Origin: a virus
DNA length: 22,154 nt
Direction: 5' to 3' (one strand)
Virus record (IMG/VR): IMGVR_UViG_3300032331_001408
Span: 1 to 22,154 of that record
The notes beneath the pieces were generated by a model. The model saw only the letters and a list, made by a program, of their open reading frames with translations, ran no database searches and was not told the origin of the DNA. Both the position numbers and the translations under genes were made by a program. Every line of letters starts with the position of its first letter. The first letter of the stretch is position 1. Of the stretch, positions 1-8,650 are shown one piece after another.

Positions 1-1983
1 ACCACACAAGATCGTATCAAGGGGGCGAGAGCTTACCTTGCCAAACTTCCGTCTGCTATCTCAGGCGCTGGTGGACACCCCGCCACGTATCGAGCAGCTT
101 CTATTCTTGCGAATGGTTTTGATTTGCCATACGACGAAGCTTGGAATTTACTTAATGAGTGGAATATAAGCCATTGTAGTCCTCAATGGAGTGAGAAGGA
201 TTTGCGCCACAAGCTGAACGACGCTTACGTTAAGCCGCACGAAAAACCGAAGGGTTGGCTACTAGGCAATAGCAAAGTATTGGGGTCTAATGGTCGAATG
301 ATGTTCGACCCGAAGCGCGTAGCCGAGATAGCTTTCGGATCTATTCCATTAACTACGGCTGACTTACTATTGGCAGCTTTCAAAGATGAAGAAATCGTTT
401 GTATCACCAATGAAGCTGGTCAGTCCGAAGATGGTAGGTTCTATCCAGCTTCTAAGGGTATATTTATTACAAGATCGGAATGGATAACTAAGTTTTTCGG
501 TCCAGGCGCTAAGCATAAGAAATTCGACGATACCGAGCAAGGCGCTTGGGTTCGTATCAATCCTTACAAGGAAGATGATGTAACAGGCGCGGATACAGGT
601 ATCTCCAGCTATCGGCACGTTCTAGTCGAGTTCGACAAAAAGAGTAAAGAGGAACAGATAGCTATATTCCATCAATCCAATTTGCCTATAACGGCTTTGA
701 TAGACTCAGGTGGCAAGTCAGTCCATGCTTGGGTTAAAGTTGACGCGGAAGATAAGCAACAATGGGAAGCCAGACGTAATCAGATTTATGAGTTCCTGTC
801 TGATCATGAACCAGATCCGCAGAACAAGAACCCATCGCGCTGGTCAAGATTGGGCGGTATCATGCGCGGGGACAATGAGCAAAAGGTATTGGCGCTCAAT
901 GTCGGCGCCGACGATTGGGATAGCTGGATAGCTTGGAAGGAAGGGCAAGACTTACCTGATGAGCTTAAGACCGATTTCCTAGAAACCTACGACACTCAAC
1001 ACGACCCGAACCATGTCATCGGGTATGGGCGCTGGCTTTGTAGGGGTGGATCGTTGCTTATTACAGGTCAATCGGGTATAGGTAAGTCCAGCTTCACCAT
1101 GCAAACAGCCGTCTCATGGGCAATAGGACGCGAACTTTTTGGCATACCTGTCAAGAAACCTTTGAAAATCGCCGTAATCCAGGCCGAGTGCGACGTTGGT
1201 GATATGGCTGAGAGCTATCAGGGTGTAACATCGTCAATGCAGTTGAAACCCGAAGAAAAGGAAATGTTGCGCGAAAACTTAAGATTTTATACGGAGACAA
1301 CCAAGACAGGTAAGGATTTCGCGGATTTATGCCGAAAGATAGTTGTTCGTCTAGGGCTGGACGTATTGTTCTGCGACCCGCTGCTATCCTACGTAGGGGG
1401 GGATCTGTCCAAGCAAGAAGTGGCTAGTCACTTTCTCCGTAACCTAATCCAGCCAATCCTTAAGGATACAGGGTGCATTATCGTATTTACCCACCACGAA
1501 GGTAAGCCCAAGCCCAAAGAGGTCACAGATGGGCAAACAATCAGCGATATGGCCTATTCTGGTCTAGGGAGTAGTGAGCTGGTTAATTGGGCAAGAGCTA
1601 TTATTAACGTCAGGCGCGAAGATCAGAATAACCCCATATTCTCATTTAACTTAACCAAACGCGGTAAGCTAGCTGGTATGCGTCACCCAGACGGCAAACC
1701 TACCCTTACAATCAAGCTGCGCCATGCCGAAGGTAAGGTGCTATGGGAAGTAGCGCCTACAACTTCCAAGTTCTGTTTAACTCAGCTTGGTCCACAATTC
1801 GACCATTATGGGACTAAGCCCATGACGGCGCGCGTCAACATACTGAAAGAGCTTGAGCGAGATCATGGCATGAAGCGCGAGGAAGCTGAAGGTATCTTGA
1901 AGGCATTAGTAACCAACGGAGTCCTAGAACCCAAGAAAGTTGGTTCAGGTATATTCTACGTAGGGACTAAGCACGAAGCTTAA
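1..1983 (+). CDS. Primase-helicase, 5' end outside window
   Basis: Likely replication protein that primes and unwinds phage DNA. The frame is open from base 1, so the gene begins upstream and a TTG at 124 is internal; 660 residues are visible. Domains in order: an N-terminal helical segment with RAYLAKLPSAISGAGGH and WSEKDLRHKL, a signature often seen at the edge of primase modules (PriCT-like); a middle segment with LVEFD, SGGKSVHAW and DPQNKNPSRWSRLGG, resembling the acidic and sxH motifs of archaeo-eukaryotic-type primases; a RecA-like ATPase with Walker A GQSGIGKSS (about residues 356-364), Walker B DVLFCDPLL (454-462) and FTHHEGKPK; and a C-terminal winged-helix-like tail. The ATPase call is firm, the primase call is from motif pattern only. 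It is the only clear plus-strand gene and converges with the lysis end of the late region, overlapping it by 17 bases. Confidence 0.8.
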   Translation, partial: TTQDRIKGARAYLAKLPSAISGAGGHPATYRAASILANGFDLPYDEAWNLLNEWNISHCSPQWSEKDLRHKLNDAYVKPHEKPKGWLLGNSKVLGSNGRMMFDPKRVAEIAFGSIPLTTADLLLAAFKDEEIVCITNEAGQSEDGRFYPASKGIFITRSEWITKFFGPGAKHKKFDDTEQGAWVRINPYKEDDVTGADTGISSYRHVLVEFDKKSKEEQIAIFHQSNLPITALIDSGGKSVHAWVKVDAEDKQQWEARRNQIYEFLSDHEPDPQNKNPSRWSRLGGIMRGDNEQKVLALNVGADDWDSWIAWKEGQDLPDELKTDFLETYDTQHDPNHVIGYGRWLCRGGSLLITGQSGIGKSSFTMQTAVSWAIGRELFGIPVKKPLKIAVIQAECDVGDMAESYQGVTSSMQLKPEEKEMLRENLRFYTETTKTGKDFADLCRKIVVRLGLDVLFCDPLLSYVGGDLSKQEVASHFLRNLIQPILKDTGCIIVFTHHEGKPKPKEVTDGQTISDMAYSGLGSSELVNWARAIINVRREDQNNPIFSFNLTKRGKLAGMRHPDGKPTLTIKLRHAEGKVLWEVAPTTSKFCLTQLGPQFDHYGTKPMTARVNILKELERDHGMKREEAEGILKALVTNGVLEPKKVGSGIFYVGTKHEA

Positions 1984-2308
1984 ATTGACGATACGCTAGG
2001 GACAAACTGATCATTAAGCAAGATACGATAATCGCAATAGATATATCGTAAGAGTATCTTAGGGCAGCCGTAGAGGAAGAAAGATTGTTTTGCAAATTAG
2101 CGTCATCTGAAACTATGCCATTATCTGTTATGATTAAAGCTAGGGCGTGAGAGTCGTTTAGATCACTCAATACCTTATTAACAATGAAAGAGGTGTAGGC
2201 GGCACATAAGCAAGACATTGATAGAATTACTATGACGGATATGATAAGGTTATTATCACTTCCTTTTGTGCTTTTTTCCTTTTTCACTTTTAATTTTTTT
2301 GATTTCAT
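1967..2308 (-). CDS. Small two-TM membrane protein, lysis region
   Basis: Unrecognised protein of 113 residues. It has a strongly basic N-terminus (MKSKKLKVKKEKSTKG), a hydrophobic segment at about residues 20-46, a polar loop of about 45 residues, and a second hydrophobic segment before the C-terminal end RQFKLRA. The start at 2308 is preferred over an upstream one at 2389 because AAAGGGG lies 7 bases before it. The start sits inside the preceding holin-like gene, giving a 53-base overlap in a different frame. The 3' end overlaps the convergent primase-helicase gene by 17 bases. Two membrane segments and the position after a holin-like gene suggest a holin partner, antiholin or spanin-type role, but no family is recognised. 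Confidence 0.6.
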   Translation of the reverse strand: MKSKKLKVKKEKSTKGSDNNLIISVIVILSMSCLCAAYTSFIVNKVLSDLNDSHALALIITDNGIVSDDANLQNNLSSSTAALRYSYDISIAIIVSCLMISLSLAYRQFKLRA

Positions 2309-2609
2309 TTTCGCCCCTTTGCTTGAGATAACGAAGTCCGTAATCCAATAGCTCAGGTGCTGTATAACCAGATATGCCAATCGCGGCAAATTTCAATGGT
2401 TGGCTGCTAATCTGATCTGCCAATGCCCAACCTACAAAGATTGATGTAATCGCGGCGGCTGATACCCTACGGATAACCCAACCTAGCGTTACAGGTTCGG
2501 TAGAGAGCATTAACCTGGCAACCATCGCGGCGGCGCCGAGCGTTCCAGCGATTACGCCGTCTTTTAGGACAATGCCAAGATCTTCGGGGTTATTTGTAGG
2601 AGTTGACAT
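2256..2609 (-). CDS. Putative holin
   Basis: A 117-residue membrane protein, probably the holin that opens the inner membrane at lysis. Hydrophobic segments lie at about residues 19-35, 43-64 and 70-83. They are followed by APELLDYGLRYLKQR and a very lysine-rich C-terminus (KKIKSEKGKKHKRK). The segment ISGYTAPELLDYGLRYL resembles the end of the LydA/superfamily III type of phage holin; this is from memory of the family, not a search. The ATG at 2609 is preferred to an upstream TTG-type start at 2684, which would lie deep inside the preceding gene. The gene overlaps the preceding lipoprotein gene by 20 bases and the next gene by 53. It sits in the usual lysis position after the tail fibre, although no endolysin is seen nearby. 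Confidence 0.6.
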   Translation of the reverse strand: MSTPTNNPEDLGIVLKDGVIAGTLGAAAMVARLMLSTEPVTLGWVIRRVSAAAITSIFVGWALADQISSQPLKFAAIGISGYTAPELLDYGLRYLKQRGENEIKKIKSEKGKKHKRK

Positions 2610-3006
2610 TTTCGGATTGTTTAACTTTCCACCATAGGTGGTATAGGGCAATAAGCAGCGCGACGAGTAGTGCGCCGCTAACAATTATACTAAAGTAAGC
2701 CGATTGGACAATGTAGGGGACTGATCCAGCCAATGCACCACAGGCGATTAACTTTAATCCAGCGTCTCGCGCAAAGAAGGCAAACGATACCGCGCCTGTT
2801 GCAAACAAACCTAGTCCAACGTATGTGAACAACGAAGTCCCATTGGCCTTACCTACAGCCAGCGCTTCATCAGTAGCGTCCGATAAATCGTATTCGTCAA
2901 AGTCCTCAACGATTGTAGCTACAGATCCTTTGGCTGTGTCCTTGATAACGGACGCGCAGCCAACCATTCCGATAAAAAATAAAATGGATAAAAGGATTAG
3001 CCGCAC
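2590..3006 (-). CDS. Putative lipoprotein with membrane segments
   Basis: A 138-residue protein with an N-terminal lipoprotein signal: MRLILLSILFFIGMVGC ends in a lipobox-like GMVGC with Cys17 as the likely lipidated residue. After an acidic stretch there are about three hydrophobic segments (roughly residues 58-77, 84-103 and 107-125). The start codon is GTG at 3006, supported by AAGGGG 9 bases upstream. Phage lipoproteins near holin genes are often outer-membrane spanins, but those normally lack internal membrane helices, so the spanin idea is weak. Membership of the lysis operon is inferred from the tight overlaps on both sides. Confidence 0.6.
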   Translation of the reverse strand: MRLILLSILFFIGMVGCASVIKDTAKGSVATIVEDFDEYDLSDATDEALAVGKANGTSLFTYVGLGLFATGAVSFAFFARDAGLKLIACGALAGSVPYIVQSAYFSIIVSGALLVALLIALYHLWWKVKQSENVNSYK

Positions 3007-3009
3007 AGG

Positions 3010-3150
3010 TCATCGCCCCTTAAGTGCGTCAATGAGTCTTTTGCCTTCCATCTCTTTATCTGTAAGCTTTCGAGCATTGTTACGAAAGAACAAAGCACCA
3101 GCAATAAATCCAATTAAAAGGCCAACTGTGGATGTGATTAGGTATGCCAT
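3010..3150 (-). CDS. Small 46-residue membrane protein
   Basis: A short reading frame lying between the tail fibre stop and the lipoprotein start. The protein begins MAYLITSTVGLLIGFIAGAL, one clear transmembrane segment at about residues 3-21, followed by a short charged tail (RNNARKLTDKEMEGKRL). It starts three bases after the tail fibre stop and its stop lies three bases before the lipoprotein GTG, the packing expected of a real operon member. No Shine-Dalgarno site is visible, so translation may be coupled to the tail fibre gene. A one-helix small protein ahead of a lipoprotein and a holin-like gene could be a lysis factor or a spanin-like inner-membrane part; no family is recognised. Confidence 0.55.
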   Translation of the reverse strand: MAYLITSTVGLLIGFIAGALFFRNNARKLTDKEMEGKRLIDALKGR

Positions 3151-3153
3151 AAA

Positions 3154-5643
3154 TTATACAGTAAGGTAATTCTTTCCACCTTGAGTAAAGACAGTAGCTG
3201 CCAGCCATGCACCATTACGATAAACATAATAGTTTCCGTCGCTAGGTGGTGGTAAGAATGGAACAGTCTGCGCGGTAGCAATAGAATTAAATTTAATACC
3301 TGTTGAGTCAACCTTAAGAGCTGAAGTTGCGTCTGGCGCTATACCAATTCCAACGCGTCCAGAATTACTTATTACAAAAGGCGTTGCGTCTGGGCTGGTT
3401 TCATCTTCAACACGCAAAGACTCGCCTGTTCCTGTATTTGTAATTTTTAATGAAGCACCAGATCCAGAATTGTTAATTGTTAAAGTTGGATTGCTTGTGC
3501 TTTGCTGAATAGTTTGATAAGCAGTAAATACATTTACTCGATTAGTGTCAGCGATAATACGTTCTGTATTCGATGAGTCTTTGTATCTCATACTAGATGT
3601 AGAAATCCAAATGTCACCGACTGCGGGCTGTGCTGGTGTCTTTCCTGCAGACATTCTGAGTGGTGCAATATTGTCTCCTACAGGTATGTTTATTACTACC
3701 TGTCCAGATACAGTAGGATTGATTAAAAAATTTTCGTCTAATACTGTAGAGGAATTTATTTGAAGTCCATTGTGATCTAATGTTAATTGACTTTGATAAC
3801 CATCAATGCCAATAAACGCATCACTTGTTAAATCGAAACCATTTTCGTTTTGGGTAAAAGTAGATTTTCTATAACCATCTTCACCAGGATCTCCAACTTG
3901 TTTTGAAAACGTAATAGGCAGATTAGTTGATGTTACCTCAGTATTGGAAATTGTAACAGACTTACCATTAGCACCATTTACATATAAACCTTCAGTATCA
4001 AAAAATGTATTGTGTCCATTTGAACTATCAGTTGCACCAAATCCACCGATAAAAGCTTGTGACCAGGGGCCATCATCTCCTGGTCCTCTTGTATCAAGAT
4101 TTATAGCACCAGACATTTTACCACCTGTAAGCGGTAGTCCTGCGGTGGATTGGGTTGTAGAGTCGGCAAATGTTATAAATCCAAAACCACCTGTTAATGA
4201 TATACCATTACTATCTAATCTTACAAGGTCTGCTTGAAAACTTATAAAATCATTACCAATAAACAAAGAGTCATAACTATCGTTATTATTAACATATAGA
4301 TTTGCATTTAAGTTAATATTGCCTGTAATTGTCCCGCCATTCAAAGACAACTTGCCGTCTAATGCTGATTGTAAATCTGTTTGGTTGCTAAGAGTCCCTG
4401 TAATACTACCCCAAACATTTTCAGCTGATCCAATGTCGCTCATTGTAGCAAACGCGTTTCCAGGACCAGGTGAATTGGAGGAACTTAATGCGGTTGCGAT
4501 ATTTACACCATCAAGTGTTGTAGTTCCTAGATTTTTCCAAATCTGATTTACTGTTGTATTACTAGGGTTCTGATCCGCGTCCCTTCTTACAAATCGAGCA
4601 TTGGCTTGGTCATTGGAAATAGGCGTTCCCAATGGCAAAGGAAGTATTGCCCCATCAGTAATAACATCGGAAGCTATAACACATGATGTTTGTAGTAGTG
4701 TATATTTCTTATCATCAACACTTATTGATACTTCAATCGTAGTTGCTTTACGAGCTTCACCATTTAAGAATTGGTGGCACTCAGCTGTTGATAAATTGAT
4801 AGAACCATAATAACCGCTATAGCCAATTAAAGTTCCAGACGTTTCTAATGTAGTATTAGTAGTTAATACAATATCCCATTGTGAAAAACCTGTATTGAAT
4901 ACTTGTAAGTTTAAAGCATTAGCAATCTCATCGGCTGATACATTATATCTAAATGTATAAGAAAGGTTATTATAAAAAATATTAAAAGACCCCGACTTTG
5001 GCTGAGGATCAATATTAACTCTGTAAATCTTTGTAGATCCGTCCCAAGCTTGAATAATCTGATTACTAATTACAGGACTTGGTAGCGCTGTCCATGTGTT
5101 AGACAAAGCTATTGGATTTTGACGAAGTTCAACGAAAATGATTTCTTTTAATTCTTCGGTTCCAGCTTGAACCAATGTTGCTGTTATATATGAAGCTGGT
5201 GTTAGCGCGTCAGAACCTTGTTCGATTAAAGGTTTAGATCCGTAAGTATTCCAAGTTATATTATAGGCGTCTCCAACCTTAGAAACACTTACTCCACCAG
5301 CCGACAATACAGCTGGTAATTCATTTAGAGCTGTTTGAACAATAGTAGCCGTAGCATTGTATGGCATATCGCCTGTTTCCATTCCATTGACCATGAGCTG
5401 CCATGTGCCGCCTGTTGGATAGGCATTTGTTTCGCCTACGGCTACAGTTATTGCTGCGCCAGCTGGGAAGGGTAATTCAACAGGGGTATTACCAACGCCA
5501 GCTGACGCTACAATATGAAGTTCTAAATTTGCCTCATTACCTTGATAGAAAATAGGGGACGAAGCGGCAATAAATGAAGTTTGATTAGCTAATAAACGAT
5601 TAGCGTCAGTTGCCATCCAAAAACGATAAGTATTTATAGCCAT
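3154..5643 (-). CDS. Tail fibre / receptor-binding protein
   Basis: An 829-residue virion protein, the likely host-recognition fibre. The N-terminus (MAINTYRFWMATDANRLLAN) probably anchors to the tail. Two similar beta-rich units follow, at about residues 79-109 (GTWQLMVNG...YNATATIVQTALNEL) and 218-245 (GSFNIFYNN...YNVSADEIANALN), a repeat type seen in phage fibres. The middle carries classic fibre motifs WGSITGTLSNQTDLQSALDG (about 411-430), NGGTITGNI and LPLTGGKMSGAI (about 503-514). The C-terminal part has a GRVGIGIAPD segment and ends GGKNYLTV. No tail-spike enzyme motif or intramolecular chaperone was recognised. The gene is preceded by a copy of the recurring 15-base motif and a weak AAGG ribosome site, and it heads the fibre/lysis block. 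Confidence 0.85.
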   Translation of the reverse strand: MAINTYRFWMATDANRLLANQTSFIAASSPIFYQGNEANLELHIVASAGVGNTPVELPFPAGAAITVAVGETNAYPTGGTWQLMVNGMETGDMPYNATATIVQTALNELPAVLSAGGVSVSKVGDAYNITWNTYGSKPLIEQGSDALTPASYITATLVQAGTEELKEIIFVELRQNPIALSNTWTALPSPVISNQIIQAWDGSTKIYRVNIDPQPKSGSFNIFYNNLSYTFRYNVSADEIANALNLQVFNTGFSQWDIVLTTNTTLETSGTLIGYSGYYGSINLSTAECHQFLNGEARKATTIEVSISVDDKKYTLLQTSCVIASDVITDGAILPLPLGTPISNDQANARFVRRDADQNPSNTTVNQIWKNLGTTTLDGVNIATALSSSNSPGPGNAFATMSDIGSAENVWGSITGTLSNQTDLQSALDGKLSLNGGTITGNINLNANLYVNNNDSYDSLFIGNDFISFQADLVRLDSNGISLTGGFGFITFADSTTQSTAGLPLTGGKMSGAINLDTRGPGDDGPWSQAFIGGFGATDSSNGHNTFFDTEGLYVNGANGKSVTISNTEVTSTNLPITFSKQVGDPGEDGYRKSTFTQNENGFDLTSDAFIGIDGYQSQLTLDHNGLQINSSTVLDENFLINPTVSGQVVINIPVGDNIAPLRMSAGKTPAQPAVGDIWISTSSMRYKDSSNTERIIADTNRVNVFTAYQTIQQSTSNPTLTINNSGSGASLKITNTGTGESLRVEDETSPDATPFVISNSGRVGIGIAPDATSALKVDSTGIKFNSIATAQTVPFLPPPSDGNYYVYRNGAWLAATVFTQGGKNYLTV

Positions 5644-5656
5644 AATGAGTTATGCC

Positions 5657-5671
5657 TTGCCATAAGTCAAA
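5657..5671 (-). promoter_or_regulatory. Late-block motif, copy 1 (fibre/lysis)
   Basis: On the minus strand this reads TTTGACTTATGGCAA, matching TTKGACWWWWGGCWA, and lies 13 bases before the tail fibre start. A second TTTGACA lies just upstream at 5674-5680. It occupies the 38-base gap after the preceding gene. The role as promoter or activator site is inferred from recurrence and placement. Confidence 0.6.
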
Positions 5672-5681
5672 TGTGTCAAAA

Positions 5682-6962
5682 TCACTCTATAGACTCAACG
5701 TAAAAATCAACCAGGCGCCTTGCTTTACCTTTTGGTAGATCTTCTTCAGCCCAAATAACTTCAGAAAGTTTCTGTTTATCTAATTCGTTTTGTGGACTAT
5801 TTGAAATCCATTTATCTTTATCTCCAGATAATGTTCCTTGTTTTTTAACTTCTTTTATTTCACCCCAATTAAATTTATATTCTAAGTAATTTCCAGATGT
5901 AGTATAATTACCTGTCTTTTCTATTGTTACATCACCCTCTTGGTATTTGATAACAAAATTAACTTTCTTTCCAGCATAGTAACAAGGTGTGCAAGGCCTT
6001 CCACTCATCGCAACAAATATTTCTATCTTCATAGTTTTCAAATCTTTTAAGAAACTATAATTAACGGCTGGAGATTGAAACGCTATATAAGGATTATCTC
6101 CGACTTCAGCGACTTGTGCAAACAATCCGTATCTTGGTTCAACAGTATAATCAGTTGAATATATTTGATATGGAGTATAATCAGTATCTCTTGCTAATAC
6201 ATATATTGGGTATGTTTTAATTGGATTTGGAAATGTATTAACCAAATCATTTGAAGTAATTGGTTGCCCATCTTCCTTCCAATAAAAATCTTTCAGATTA
6301 CCTGTTTTCCATTCTTTCCATCCATACAATTTTGGATTATAATCTTTATCAAATTGAACACCCTCGTAAGCATAGGTTAAATCACCAGATGGAGTTGCCG
6401 TATTGGTTATTTGTTGCCAATAAGAAAACTTATCATCTTTACTTGATAATTGTAAAGTTTTTGCACTACTATTTGCGCAATATTCTGTTCCTTCATCAAA
6501 TGGTGGATTAACCCAATTTCCATCGCTATCTGTAAAAGTATATTTTAAATGACTTCCAAGATAATTATTCCCTACACCACCTAGTCCTGGAACACCGCCA
6601 CCAGGAAAAGGGTAAAACCAATAATTATTACGAAATGCACTACTTCCAACACCAACCATATCGTTTGATGTTTCTGTAATTTCTAAATAATAACTTAAAT
6701 GTGAATTAGCAGTAAAAACTGAACCTTTAAATTTAACAGCTTTATTAGAAGTTGGAAACCAAGCACCATCGGTTATACCTGTTTCTGGATCATTGTCTTT
6801 CCACCAAGAAAACAATGGCAATTTATTACCATATTGACCCCATTTAACGTGTCCTAATATATCATTCGTTATTCCATTACCCAAACCTATTCTTTCTTCG
6901 ATAGGATCGTATGGATTAAACAAAAGACCTACCTTGCGTCTGGATAATGGACCATCAGTCAT
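5682..6962 (-). CDS. Putative virion protein, distal tail region
   Basis: A 426-residue protein of no recognised family. It starts MTDGPLSRRKVGLLFNPYDP and is unusually rich in Tyr, Trp, Asn, Gly and Pro, as are its two upstream neighbours. A CxxC pair occurs in GRPCTPCYYAGKK about two thirds along. No membrane helix or signal peptide is seen. The ATG at 6962 is chosen because it overlaps the upstream stop as TAATG and has a GGGGGG run 7 bases before it; a TTG 15 bases upstream would use that run as coding sequence. The place between tape measure and fibre suggests a baseplate, hub or tail-tip part. The gene looks more A+T-rich than the capsid genes. Confidence 0.7.
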   Translation of the reverse strand: MTDGPLSRRKVGLLFNPYDPIEERIGLGNGITNDILGHVKWGQYGNKLPLFSWWKDNDPETGITDGAWFPTSNKAVKFKGSVFTANSHLSYYLEITETSNDMVGVGSSAFRNNYWFYPFPGGGVPGLGGVGNNYLGSHLKYTFTDSDGNWVNPPFDEGTEYCANSSAKTLQLSSKDDKFSYWQQITNTATPSGDLTYAYEGVQFDKDYNPKLYGWKEWKTGNLKDFYWKEDGQPITSNDLVNTFPNPIKTYPIYVLARDTDYTPYQIYSTDYTVEPRYGLFAQVAEVGDNPYIAFQSPAVNYSFLKDLKTMKIEIFVAMSGRPCTPCYYAGKKVNFVIKYQEGDVTIEKTGNYTTSGNYLEYKFNWGEIKEVKKQGTLSGDKDKWISNSPQNELDKQKLSEVIWAEEDLPKGKARRLVDFYVESIE

Positions 6963-7672
6963 TATACTACCCCCCAATAATACTCTGCTGTGTTAGTTCC
7001 ACACTTTAATCTCTCAACCCATTTTGAGCCGCAAGCCGTAAGATTTACAATTTGAAAAGCATATTGAACAGGACTTGTGTTAGGTATTGCAACATTCTCC
7101 GCGTAACCAATAGTTAGATAAGTATGGTAATCAGTATCTTGTGGCGCTGGACTTTCTGAACCCCAAAATTCAACATCTTGTGGGAATGTAAATTGTTCTG
7201 GTGATGAACCAGATCCAGATATATCCAAGTAAAAATAGTATTTGAATGGTTGATCAAACTTTAAACCTCCATTGTCAATTCCACCTTCTTTCTTTGGGAA
7301 GAATGGTGGGGGTTGTTCATCTAATGGAGTGTCATCATAAGGAACCCAAATAGGAACAATGTTATTTACTGTTCCAGGCCATACTTTTATACAAGGAACT
7401 AGTTGAGCTGCTTCATTACCCATCTGACCTTTATATTCTCTTGTGGATAAATATAATTCAAATGGACAATGTGTTTGAGCAACGCCGTAGTCAACTTTTG
7501 GTGGAATAAATATAGATGTTCCACCATTAGAATTGATAATGTCCAACCCTTCAGATGGCCCGATTGTTCCCCTATCGGCTTGCTGAGCAAGTTTGTTTAA
7601 GGACTTTGCATAGATGGCTTCACCAGGATCAAAACCACCACCTGAATTATTTGAAAAGCCATGTATTCCCAT
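6962..7672 (-). CDS. Putative virion protein, distal tail region
   Basis: A 236-residue protein of unknown family. The N-terminus MGIHGFSNNSGGGFDPGEAI is glycine-rich and probably flexible. The rest has alternating hydrophobic and polar stretches suggesting a beta-rich fold, with Pro-rich turns such as DEQPPPFFPKK. Two Cys residues lie near the C-terminus (ACGSKW and LKCGTN). It begins six bases after the stop of the upstream gene, lacks a clear ribosome-binding site, and is joined to the next gene by a TAATG stop-start. Position after the tape measure and before the fibre suggests a tail-tip or fibre-connector protein; this rests on gene order only. Confidence 0.65.
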   Translation of the reverse strand: MGIHGFSNNSGGGFDPGEAIYAKSLNKLAQQADRGTIGPSEGLDIINSNGGTSIFIPPKVDYGVAQTHCPFELYLSTREYKGQMGNEAAQLVPCIKVWPGTVNNIVPIWVPYDDTPLDEQPPPFFPKKEGGIDNGGLKFDQPFKYYFYLDISGSGSSPEQFTFPQDVEFWGSESPAPQDTDYHTYLTIGYAENVAIPNTSPVQYAFQIVNLTACGSKWVERLKCGTNTAEYYWGVV

Positions 7673-7678
7673 TTTAGA

Positions 7679-8647
7679 TTATTTATTTATTACTGACTCA
7701 ACAGGGTAAATATCTGGATCCCAACCAATAACACCACTCATCATTAAATCTGCTTGGACTTTATATAGACCACCATAGACTTCCATTGAAGCGTTGGTGC
7801 ATAAGAAATTTCTTTTTCTATCTGGCGGTGTTCCTTTTGGCAATTTTGCTGGAAGATCTGCTGTGTATTCTTGACATAAATTATTATAAGGTGGTGGTAA
7901 AACAATAGCACCAACATTTCCGTAATTTATCCAACCAACCCTTCTCAATGTTTGCTTTGCAAGTTCGGCAGATGATGTGTATGCAAGACAACGAAGAATT
8001 GTATTAGGTCTAAAATAAGAACGGACACCAGCTTTTAGATTAACAGGATCTTCAGGTTTCTGTGATGGAAGGAAACCTACGAATTGATATTGAACAACTT
8101 GAGTTGCAGCTTGAGCCGTATATGCAAAGTGAGCGCGATTAGGATTTTTAGTTAAATCACTTTCATTATCACTAATATATTTAGCTGGACCAGCTAAGGG
8201 TATTGCGTTTCCTGATTGATCCTTACTTCCATTTGTTCCTATTCTAGGAACTTGAATGGCTGTAAAATTGGGGTGAGTCTCAATAGCTTCTTGAGCTGAA
8301 GCGCTGGTTACTTGAACCTGTGTAGTTGTTGTAGGTGAATTAAACTCAATACCACAATAATCTGCTGTGATTGTGCAAATACCATCATTTGAAGATCCGC
8401 TTACTTTATATAGTGTAAATCTTTTCCAATACTCAGCGCCGTCATCGCTTAATGGATTATCACCGCGTTTGAAATCGGTATCAACCCAATCCATTCTGTC
8501 TGAGTCAGCTGTGTATTTAATTTGTAGTGTAATTAAACCAAATCCGTCGTGCTGAATAGATCTGTTTTTATCAACAACATATATGCTGTTAATATCTACA
8601 CCTTCTTGTGTATAAGTTATTTCTCCACCTCTAGTTGCGTTTGGCAT
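7679..8647 (-). CDS. Putative distal tail protein
   Basis: A 322-residue protein coded directly after the tape measure, where siphophages normally carry the distal tail or hub protein. It starts MPNATRGGEITYTQEGVDIN and ends WDPDIYPVESVINK. It appears beta-rich, with several Cys residues (GICTITADYCGIEF, LRCLAY, NLCQEY, FLCTNA) and no membrane segment. No enzymatic motif was found. It starts three bases after the tape measure stop, so the two are surely co-transcribed. The assignment to the tail tip comes from position; a tail lysin or a hub protein are alternatives. Confidence 0.65.
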   Translation of the reverse strand: MPNATRGGEITYTQEGVDINSIYVVDKNRSIQHDGFGLITLQIKYTADSDRMDWVDTDFKRGDNPLSDDGAEYWKRFTLYKVSGSSNDGICTITADYCGIEFNSPTTTTQVQVTSASAQEAIETHPNFTAIQVPRIGTNGSKDQSGNAIPLAGPAKYISDNESDLTKNPNRAHFAYTAQAATQVVQYQFVGFLPSQKPEDPVNLKAGVRSYFRPNTILRCLAYTSSAELAKQTLRRVGWINYGNVGAIVLPPPYNNLCQEYTADLPAKLPKGTPPDRKRNFLCTNASMEVYGGLYKVQADLMMSGVIGWDPDIYPVESVINK

Positions 8648-8650
8648 AAA

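Noticed and set aside
6260-6511. Plus-strand open frame of 83 codons
   Set aside because: Antisense inside the 426-residue virion gene, with low-complexity composition and no start signal.
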